A DNA stretch of 18,419 bases, taken from positions 1 to 18,419 of the forward strand of contig JAKAZU010000017.1 of the NCBI GenBank assembly GCA_021826525.1, given 5' to 3'. Below, piece by piece: positions 13,347 to 18,419 of this stretch. A program made the position numbers and the translations under genes. Every line of letters starts with the position of its first letter. The stretch's first letter is position 1. This DNA comes from Thermoplasmata archaeon. Its GTDB lineage: Archaea > Thermoplasmatota > Thermoplasmata > UBA184. The notes under the pieces were generated by a model. It was not told the DNA's origin, did no database searches, and worked only from the letters and a program-made list of their open reading frames with translations.

Positions 13347-13354
13347 CAAAATAT
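13347..13354 (+). promoter_or_regulatory. TATA box of the aromatic-degradation operon
   Basis: AAAATAT (13348-13354) is centred 24 bases before GTG 13375. The spacing fits a leaderless transcript and supports GTG as the first codon of the SDR gene. Confidence 0.6.
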
Positions 13355-13374
13355 CCCGGTGGAGTAGCGCGGGT

Positions 13375-14322
13375 GTGAGCATCGATGGCAAGGTCGCCTT
13401 GGTGACCGGGGGAGGGAGGGGGATTGGGCTCGCGATCTCTCGGAAGCTGGCGCTCGCCGGCGCCAAGGTCGTGGTGAACGACACCGGCGTTACCATCGAC
13501 GGAACGCCGGAGGATCCAGAGCTGGCGGCGCGGATCGCCGAGGAGATCCGACAGTCCGGAGGGAAGGCGCTCGCGTCCACGCAGAACGCCGCCACGCTCG
13601 AGGGGGCGAAGGCACTCGTCGCCGAGGCGGAGGCGATGGGGCCGGTAGAGATCCTGGTCAACGACGCCGCGATCCTGCAGGACCGGATGGTGTTCAACCT
13701 CGATCCGTCGTCGTGGGACGCAGTGATCTCCAACAACCTCAGCGCCGCGTTCTACCTGACGCGGCTTCTTTCCGTGGGGATGCGCGAGCGATTGTGGGGT
13801 CGGATCGTCAACCTCGTCTCGAGCGCGGGACTCATCGGCAATCGCGGGCAGGCGAGTTACGGATCGGCCAAGGGGGGGCTCACCTCCCTCTCGCGCATCG
13901 CCGCCCTCGATCTTGCCCGCTACGGAGTGACGGTGAACGCGATCGCGCCGTTCGCCCACACACGGGTCACCGAAACGATCCCGAGTTCGACGCCGTGGCT
14001 CGTGGACTACCTCGCGACGGTGAAGGGAGTGGCGCCGGCAGAGAGCGTCGCCGAGCTCGTCCTCTTTCTCTGCTCGAAACGGGCCCGAATCTATACCGGG
14101 CAAACGTTCGGCGTCCGGGGAAGGGAACTCTTCGTATTCAGCCAACCTCGCCCGGTCGGGATCCTCCGTGCGCCCGACGCCGCCCACCTTGACGCAGAGT
14201 TCCTCGAGCGCGCGTTTGACGTCTGGGAGGAGGGCGGGGTCCTGGCCCCTCTGGAGACCGATCTCATGCTGATGTCGCGCGACTTAAGTAACTCCGAACG
14301 CCTCCGAAACCAAGAACGATGA
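13375..14322 (+). CDS. SDR-family NAD(P)-dependent dehydrogenase with C-terminal extension
   Basis: The 315-residue enzyme has a classical short-chain dehydrogenase core. The nucleotide-binding 'TGGGRGIG' lies at 11-18, 'VNDAA' at 95-99 stands for the usual NNAG, and the catalytic Ser149/150, Tyr162 and Lys166 lie in 'NLVSSAG' and 'ASYGSAKGG'. An insertion after 'VVVNDTG' (about 36-50) is like that in the 3-hydroxyacyl-CoA dehydrogenase domain of multifunctional enzyme 2. The last 65 residues go beyond the SDR core and are unrecognised. It is the first gene of a four-gene operon and overlaps the next by ATGA. In context it may oxidise a dihydrodiol- or hydroxyacyl-CoA-like intermediate made from the product of the neighbouring oxygenase; that role is inferred. 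Confidence 0.85.
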   Translation: MSIDGKVALVTGGGRGIGLAISRKLALAGAKVVVNDTGVTIDGTPEDPELAARIAEEIRQSGGKALASTQNAATLEGAKALVAEAEAMGPVEILVNDAAILQDRMVFNLDPSSWDAVISNNLSAAFYLTRLLSVGMRERLWGRIVNLVSSAGLIGNRGQASYGSAKGGLTSLSRIAALDLARYGVTVNAIAPFAHTRVTETIPSSTPWLVDYLATVKGVAPAESVAELVLFLCSKRARIYTGQTFGVRGRELFVFSQPRPVGILRAPDAAHLDAEFLERAFDVWEEGGVLAPLETDLMLMSRDLSNSERLRNQER

Positions 14323-15038
14323 CCGCCGAGAGGTTCGCCGACGAGGTCTACGGCCCGGAGGACCTCGCGCGCTACCCGCCCGAATACAAGAAAGCGATCG
14401 GAAAGATCGTGGTCAGCCACGCGGTCAACGAGCTCAAGGGCGCGCTCACGTTCGATGAGCCGGCCATCCGCATGGCTCCGACCCCGAAGTTCAAGTGGCT
14501 GGTGAGCCGTAACACCATGGAGGAATTCAACCACCACATCCTCTTCGCGCGGCTGGCCGAAGCGATGGGCCTGGAGTGGAAGGACAAGAAGCCGCTCACG
14601 ATCTTCGATTACCCCATGGTCGACTGGGCTGAGTTCGGCGCAATCAAGGCGGTGGTCGACATCGCCGAGCTGATCGAGCTGGACGACCTGATCTCTTCCA
14701 CGTACCTTCCGCTGCGGAAGGTGGCCAAGGACACGTATCCCGATGAGAAGTTCCACGTCGGCCTAGGACGGGACATCGTCCGGACGCTGCTGATCGAAGA
14801 CGCGACAAACCGCGCCCGTCTCCAGACGGCGTTCAACGAACTGGTCCCCCGGACGCTGGACTTCTTCGGCTCCGCCTCGTCCGAGAACAATGAGACGTTC
14901 GTCCGATGGGGCCTGAAGAAGCGCTCCAACGAGGCGATGCGTCAAGAGTACTTCCGAGAGGTACGGGAGTACCTGCTCTCGACCGGGTTCACGATGCCCC
15001 CGGTTCCCGAGAAGTATCGAAAGGAGATCGCCCTATGA
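14319..15038 (+). CDS. Ferritin-like di-iron oxygenase, PaaA/PaaC-like
   Basis: The 239-residue helical protein has the pattern of the phenylacetyl-CoA epoxidase (PaaA/PaaC, BoxB-related) di-iron family. There is Glu38 in 'SHAVNELKGA', then Glu69-x-x-His72 in 'NTMEEFNHHILFARL', an acidic helix at 114-123 ('DIAELIELDD'), and Glu143-x-x-His146 in 'YPDEKFHVGLGRDIV'. Two ExxH motifs are present, which suggests a catalytic subunit rather than the inactive PaaC type. Such enzymes add oxygen to the ring of an aryl-CoA thioester. The partner PaaB, PaaD or PaaE reductase genes are not in the window, so electron supply is open. It overlaps its neighbours by ATGA on both sides, giving tight coupling with the SDR and gentisate dioxygenase genes. 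Substrate is inferred only from context. Confidence 0.72.
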   Translation: MTAERFADEVYGPEDLARYPPEYKKAIGKIVVSHAVNELKGALTFDEPAIRMAPTPKFKWLVSRNTMEEFNHHILFARLAEAMGLEWKDKKPLTIFDYPMVDWAEFGAIKAVVDIAELIELDDLISSTYLPLRKVAKDTYPDEKFHVGLGRDIVRTLLIEDATNRARLQTAFNELVPRTLDFFGSASSENNETFVRWGLKKRSNEAMRQEYFREVREYLLSTGFTMPPVPEKYRKEIAL

Positions 15039-16099
15039 GCTCGATGGCGAAGCCGCGTGGATCCAGCGGGGACGAGAACAAGCACTACTTCGACCGCGTG
15101 CGGGACCTACAGATGCACCCGCTCTGGCAGGTGATCGACGACCTGATGCCCGCCCATCCGGTTCCGAAGGAGAAGCCCTTCCAATGGAAGTGGAAGGAGA
15201 TCCGGCCCCTCGTGCATCAGGCGGCCGAGATCGTAAGCATCGAGGAGGCGCCCCGGCGGGTCCTGATGCTGCTCAATCCGGGTCTCCCGCGCGAGCAGGC
15301 CGCGAGCACGCAGACCCTCTACGCGGGAATCCAGATCCTCCTACCGGGGGAGATCGCTCCGGCGCACCGTCACACCCCCAACGCGCTCCGGTTCGTGATG
15401 GAGGGAACGGGGGCGTTCACAAACGTCGCGGGCGAGAAGACGATCCTCGGGCAGGGCGACGTCGTGACCACCCCGACGTGGACCTGGCACGATCACGGCA
15501 ACGATGCCAACGGACCGGTGGTCTGGCTCGACGCGCTCGACATCCCGCTGATCAACGCCGTCTCGGGAATGTTTTACGAGGACTTCCCGGCGAAGCATCA
15601 GCCGGTCAGCGACGCATCGAACAGCTCGCAGAAGACCTACGGGCGGGGATTGCGGCCGGTGGGCGAGCACCGCTCGACCGCGTACTCGCCGATCCTGAAT
15701 TACCCGTATGCCACGACGAAAGCGGCCCTAGAGGCTCTCCCGGCAAGCGCGCACCATCCTAGCGAAGGGCGGATCCTCGAGTACGTGAACCCGCTCACCG
15801 GCGGTCCGATCCTCCCCACGATCGACGCGTACCTCCAGCGGATCGACCCCGGCGTAAGGCTCCGACCCCGACGTCGGAGCTCGAGCGCGATCTTCATGGG
15901 GGTCGAGGGGAGAGGGACGCTGACGGTCGACGGACAGGACTTCGCGTGGGAGCCCTACGACGTCCTCGTCGTGCCCGCGTGGGCCCAGTACTCGCACCGG
16001 GCCACCGGCACCACCCCGTCGATCCTCTTTTCCTACACGAACACACCGACGATGCGGGCCTTGAGCCTCTACCGCGAGGACAGCCCCGAGCCGGCCTGA
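15035..16099 (+). CDS. Gentisate 1,2-dioxygenase
   Basis: The 354-residue bicupin opens the ring of gentisate (2,5-dihydroxybenzoate) between C1 and C2 to give maleylpyruvate, using Fe(II). The metal ligands of the first cupin are in 'PAHRHTPNALRFVMEG' (His111, His113) and 'TWTWHDHGN' (His152), with the 39-residue distance typical of this enzyme. 'WLDALDIP' follows as usual. The second cupin (about 265-340, 'VEGRGTLTVDGQDF') lacks the HxH motif, as expected for the family. Related 1-hydroxy-2-naphthoate or salicylate dioxygenases share these motifs, so the preferred substrate is very likely but not certain. ATG 15035 overlaps the preceding stop by ATGA and is chosen as the start. Confidence 0.88.
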   Translation: MSSMAKPRGSSGDENKHYFDRVRDLQMHPLWQVIDDLMPAHPVPKEKPFQWKWKEIRPLVHQAAEIVSIEEAPRRVLMLLNPGLPREQAASTQTLYAGIQILLPGEIAPAHRHTPNALRFVMEGTGAFTNVAGEKTILGQGDVVTTPTWTWHDHGNDANGPVVWLDALDIPLINAVSGMFYEDFPAKHQPVSDASNSSQKTYGRGLRPVGEHRSTAYSPILNYPYATTKAALEALPASAHHPSEGRILEYVNPLTGGPILPTIDAYLQRIDPGVRLRPRRRSSSAIFMGVEGRGTLTVDGQDFAWEPYDVLVVPAWAQYSHRATGTTPSILFSYTNTPTMRALSLYREDSPEPA

Positions 16100-16109
16100 T
16101 GGATTGCCG

Positions 16110-17021
16110 ATGGCGGAGTGGTACGAGTCCGGTGCACCTTGGTTCCCGACGAAGTGGGGGGCCGACGACACTCTGGGCACCGCGAGAACCCTGACTCCGG
16201 AGAAGCTCCTCACCGCCGTGCGACTCGTGCGGACCGGTCGGGTGCTGCCCCTGGGCCACCCGATCTCCCTCGGGATGCCGGGACGGGTCGCGACGCACGG
16301 CCCCTTCCATTACCTCACGTCCCAGCGCGTGTACGACCACCGCCCTCCGATCCGCTCGGCCACTTCCAACAAGTTCGGAGCTGCCCTCTGCCGGCTCGAG
16401 ATGTCGGACCACCTGGGTACGCACCTCGACGCGTTGAGTCACATCGCGTTCGACAACAAGCTCTACAACGGTATCGACGCTTTCGAGAACACGTTCCCCA
16501 CCGGCTCCCAGAAGCTCGGGGTTGAATCCGGCCCGCCGATCGTCACGCGGGGTGTCCTCGTCGACGCGACCGAAGGCGCGGAGCGAATGGCCCCGGGCGT
16601 GCCCATTACGGTCGCCGCGACGGAGCGATTCCTCGCGGATCACCATCTGAGCGTCGGCCCCGGAGACGCCGTGCTGTTCCACACGGGAGTCTCCCAGCTC
16701 TGGTCCCAGCCGGACCGCTACAACGAATACTACGAGCGGTCCCCCGGGATCGGCTACGGACTTGCCCAGTGGCTCGGCGAGCGCGATGTGGCGCTGACGG
16801 GCGCCGACGCCCCGTCGAGCGAGGTGAGCCCACCGGAGCGGGACGGCACGCGACTCCCCGTCCATCAGTACCTGATCACGAAGTGTGGTATCCGTCTCAT
16901 CGACAACCTCAAGACCGACGAGCTCGCCGCCCAGGGCGTCTACGAGTTCTTGTTCGTCTGCGCCCCGCTTCGAATCCAGGGAGGGACCGCCTCCCCTGTC
17001 ACCCCGCTCGCCGTCTTCTGA
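16110..17021 (+). CDS. Cyclase-family (kynurenine formamidase-like) metal hydrolase
   Basis: The 303-residue protein belongs to the cyclase/KynB-type metal hydrolase family. The metal motif 'DHLGTHLDALSHI' supplies His101, His105, Asp107 and His111. Further marks are 'VGPGDAVLFHTG' and 'SPGIGYGLAQWL' in the core. Members hydrolyse amides, lactones or isatin-like rings. The start ATG 16110 lies 10 bases after the gentisate dioxygenase stop; TTG 16104 in frame is less likely. It is the last gene of the operon. Known gentisate pathways use maleylpyruvate isomerase or a FAH-type hydrolase next; this enzyme might hydrolyse maleylpyruvate or a ring-opened or lactone side product. The role is inferred from location only. 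Confidence 0.8.
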   Translation: MAEWYESGAPWFPTKWGADDTLGTARTLTPEKLLTAVRLVRTGRVLPLGHPISLGMPGRVATHGPFHYLTSQRVYDHRPPIRSATSNKFGAALCRLEMSDHLGTHLDALSHIAFDNKLYNGIDAFENTFPTGSQKLGVESGPPIVTRGVLVDATEGAERMAPGVPITVAATERFLADHHLSVGPGDAVLFHTGVSQLWSQPDRYNEYYERSPGIGYGLAQWLGERDVALTGADAPSSEVSPPERDGTRLPVHQYLITKCGIRLIDNLKTDELAAQGVYEFLFVCAPLRIQGGTASPVTPLAVF

Positions 17022-17058
17022 GGAGCCGCGGTCGCTGGGGACGGTCGCGCGCGCTCCT
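17021..17058. terminator. Inverted repeat between convergent genes
   Basis: AGGAGC (17021-17026) and GCTCCT (17053-17058) bracket the 35-base gap between the convergent cyclase-family and FAH-family genes. Each arm overlaps a stop codon. It could form a hairpin in either transcript and serve both directions; there is no U-tract. Confidence 0.35.
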
Positions 17059-17938
17059 AGGGGCGCGGCTCGAACGCGATCTTGTGCCGGAGGGTGCCGA
17101 CCCCCCCGATTTCCACTTCCACGGTGTCGCCGTCGCGCAAGTAGCGATGGCCCTGGTAGGCGGCGACGCCCGAGGGCGTTCCCGAGAGCACGAGGTCGCC
17201 GGGTCCGAGCGTGTTCACCTCGCTCAGTCGAGCGATCAGTTGCTCCGGCGGGAAGATCATGTCGCGCGTGCTCCCATCCTGCCGGAGCTCTCCGTTCACC
17301 CGGGTCCGCACGGTCATCTCTCCTTCGGGGGCGACTTCGCAGGGCAGGATCCAGGGCCCGATCGGGAGCGAGGCATCGAACGCCTTACCCATGACCCAGT
17401 TCTTGCCGAACCGGGGCTGCTCCCGGAACTGGTAGTCGCGCAGGCTGAGGTCGTTGGTCGGCGTGAAGCCGAAGATCGCCGCGCGGGCGGTTTCCGCGTC
17501 CCAGTGCCGGCCGGATCGCCCGAGCACGTAGCCGATCTCGCCCTCGTAGTCCAGCTGTTCGACCTGGTACGGCGCGACGACCGTGCTGCCGCCAGCGACG
17601 GCCGAGCTAGCGAACTTGAGGAAGAAGTACGGCTCCGTCGGGATCGGCATTCCCGACTCGTCCCGGTGGGAGCGGAAGTTCACCGCAGGACAGAAGATTC
17701 GGTGGACGGGGAACGGCGGGAGAAGTCGCGTCGGAGCCCCCACGCGCACGAGAGGGGTCGACGCGCGCGTGCCCCAGAACGCGACCATGGCCTGCGGATC
17801 ATCCACTGGGAATTCCGAGGAGTCGGTCGGCGCGTAGTAGGCCTGTCCGTCCGATAGGAGCCACGTTGCGGCACGTTCCGGCGGGAAGCCACGGAGGATG
17901 TACCGGAGCCGCGTGGTTTCGATCCCGACCTCGGTCAT
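17057..17938 (-). CDS. Fumarylacetoacetate hydrolase family; likely maleyl-/fumarylpyruvate hydrolase
   Basis: The 293-residue protein has the FAH-family C-terminal fold. 'CPAVNFRSHRDE' (83-94) contains the usual HxxE, 'DYEGEIGYVLG' gives acidic metal ligands Glu132 and Glu134, and 'TNDLSLRDYQ' supplies Asp163. 'GKNWVMGKAFD' and 'VLSGTPSGV' complete the family pattern. In gentisate breakdown, family members split fumarylpyruvate or maleylpyruvate into pyruvate plus fumarate or maleate, which fits its place next to the gentisate operon. Other members act on acylpyruvates, oxaloacetate or homoprotocatechuate products, so the exact substrate is inferred. ATG 17938 is chosen because it forms an ATGA overlap with the upstream thioesterase stop; open frame to 18007 is thioesterase sequence in another frame. 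Confidence 0.87.
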   Translation of the reverse strand: MTEVGIETTRLRYILRGFPPERAATWLLSDGQAYYAPTDSSEFPVDDPQAMVAFWGTRASTPLVRVGAPTRLLPPFPVHRIFCPAVNFRSHRDESGMPIPTEPYFFLKFASSAVAGGSTVVAPYQVEQLDYEGEIGYVLGRSGRHWDAETARAAIFGFTPTNDLSLRDYQFREQPRFGKNWVMGKAFDASLPIGPWILPCEVAPEGEMTVRTRVNGELRQDGSTRDMIFPPEQLIARLSEVNTLGPGDLVLSGTPSGVAAYQGHRYLRDGDTVEVEIGGVGTLRHKIAFEPRP

Positions 17939-18339
17939 GCGAGCCTCCGACGTATTTCCTCGGGGATCGCTCGCGGCACGAACGTACCGTTCTTCGCAGC
18001 GACGCAACCGCGGACCTCCCAGCCCGAACAGGTCTCGTCGTCCGATCGTGCGACCTCGTGGACCACCTGAATGGTCCGCGCGCTCAACTCCCCGATAGTC
18101 GAGCGGATCTCGATCGTGTCATCGTAGTGGAGCGGAGCGCGGAAGTCGACGTGCACCGACACGACCGGGAACGTGAGCCCCAGGGTGCTCAGGACGGTCC
18201 TGAAGGAGAGGCTCAAGGATCGAAACAGTTCGTGCGTCCCCTCGTCGAACCAGCGGAGGTAATTCGGGTAGTACACCACCCCGGCCGCGTCCGTCTCGCC
18301 GAACGTGACTCGATGCCGTACGACGTTCGCCGGGGCCAT
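17935..18339 (-). CDS. Hot-dog acyl-CoA thioesterase (YbgC/4-hydroxybenzoyl-CoA type)
   Basis: The 134-residue hot-dog-fold protein has the 4-hydroxybenzoyl-CoA thioesterase signature 'TFGETDAAGVVYYPNYLRWF' (12-31). The likely catalytic Asp17 is followed by 'GxVYYPNY' and the long central helix ('DEGTHELFRSL'). Later 'VSVHVDFRAPLHYDD' is also typical. Such enzymes hydrolyse aromatic or short-chain acyl-CoA to free acid and CoA. It heads the two-gene operon with the FAH-family gene. Together with the CoA-type di-iron oxygenase nearby, it could release gentisate from gentisyl-CoA; this is inferred. The TATA-like box is 23-25 bases before the ATG, so the transcript should be leaderless. Confidence 0.85.
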   Translation of the reverse strand: MAPANVVRHRVTFGETDAAGVVYYPNYLRWFDEGTHELFRSLSLSFRTVLSTLGLTFPVVSVHVDFRAPLHYDDTIEIRSTIGELSARTIQVVHEVARSDDETCSGWEVRGCVAAKNGTFVPRAIPEEIRRRLA

Positions 18340-18360
18340 CTCCGTTCGGAGTGGTCGGGG

Positions 18361-18367
18361 GTATAAG
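18361..18367. promoter_or_regulatory. Bidirectional TATA-like box
   Basis: GTATAAG on the plus strand (CTTATAC on the minus strand) is the only A/T-rich box between two divergent starts. It is about 23-25 bases from the thioesterase ATG (18339, minus) and about 27-29 bases from ATG 18391 (plus). Both distances fit leaderless initiation, so one element may drive both genes. Confidence 0.5.
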
Positions 18368-18390
18368 TCGGCGGTGCTGCGCCCGGCAGG

Positions 18391-18419
18391 ATGGCGTGGA
18401 TTGTCACTGAGAAGATCGG
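18391..18419 (+). CDS. N-terminus of a gene running off the right edge
   Basis: An ATG with a TATA-like box about 28 bases upstream opens a frame reading 'MAWIVTEKIG' before the window ends. The sequence is short and no family can be claimed; ferredoxin-like proteins often begin in a similar way. The only support is promoter spacing and an open frame. Confidence 0.4.

Larger units (their letters stand above)
13015..13374 (+). other. 360-bp gene-free region between acr3 and the aromatic operon
   Basis: No convincing gene is seen; a 68-residue minus-strand frame (13042-13248) is Arg/Pro-rich and unrecognised. The stretch holds a T6 run at 13109-13114 in a GC-rich background, two perfect neighbouring hairpins (CGGTGC/GCACCG at 13232-13250, GCTGC/GCAGC at 13256-13269), and the TATA-like box of the downstream SDR gene at 13347-13354. 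The paired hairpins could belong to a small RNA or to a regulatory site. Confidence 0.4.

Noticed and set aside
14906..15034. N-terminal extension of the gentisate dioxygenase
   Set aside because: It overlaps the conserved end of the di-iron protein in another frame; ATG 15035 in an ATGA overlap is the natural start.
16769..17857. A 362-residue plus-strand frame across the convergent gene ends
   Set aside because: It runs antisense to the FAH-family gene and out of frame with the cyclase gene, both of which have clear motifs.

Overview
This is high-GC archaeal DNA. Most coding regions are preceded by an A/T-rich TATA-like box about 23-30 nt before the start codon, with no room for a leader (leaderless transcripts). 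Gene families are archaeal in flavour, and a tRNA carries a small bulge-helix-bulge-type intron. The 23S rRNA gene at the left edge is preceded directly by protein genes and its own promoter, with no 16S gene or tRNA-Ala spacer upstream. Unlinked rRNA genes are typical of Thermoplasmata (Thermoplasmatota), so a GC-rich member of that group is the best guess. This is an inference from architecture, not a phylogenetic result.

Left part (1-3815, all minus strand): the 5' about 855 nt of 23S rRNA, its leader and TATA box, then an operon-like run read right to left: class II glutamine amidotransferase, a DxD nucleotidyltransferase-fold protein, and a solo Cas4-like PD-(D/E)XK nuclease with four Fe-S-type cysteines. 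No CRISPR array or other cas gene is present.

Middle-left (3943-7433): a normal IscA/HesB A-type Fe-S carrier, then a paralogue in which the Cys loop is replaced by a Gly/Cys-rich insert and a Cys-rich tail, with a perfect inverted repeat at its promoter. After these come a divergent M29 aminopeptidase homologue that lacks most metal ligands, an AbrB-like small protein with an out-of-frame coding-like tail, and an OsmC-family peroxidase.

Middle (7581-9609, minus strand): a CAU tRNA, a tRNA-Asn(GUU) with a 33-nt intron in the T-loop, a winged-helix regulator, and a CPA2-type cation/proton antiporter.

Arsenic operon (9802-13014, plus strand): arsR, arsM and arsC are joined by ATGA overlaps. 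An unassigned 419-bp stretch follows, then an ACR3 arsenite efflux pump. The set covers sensing, arsenate reduction, arsenite methylation and export.

Right part (13375-18339): two convergent operons that look like one aromatic-degradation unit. The plus-strand operon encodes an SDR dehydrogenase, a PaaA/PaaC-like di-iron oxygenase, gentisate 1,2-dioxygenase and a cyclase-family metal hydrolase. The minus-strand operon encodes a hot-dog acyl-CoA thioesterase and a fumarylacetoacetate-hydrolase-family enzyme. My hypothesis is that an aromatic CoA thioester is oxygenated and aromatised, released as gentisate by the thioesterase, ring-cleaved to maleylpyruvate and hydrolysed to pyruvate plus maleate or fumarate. 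A single TATA-like box at 18361-18367 appears to serve both the thioesterase operon and a gene that starts at 18391 and leaves the window.
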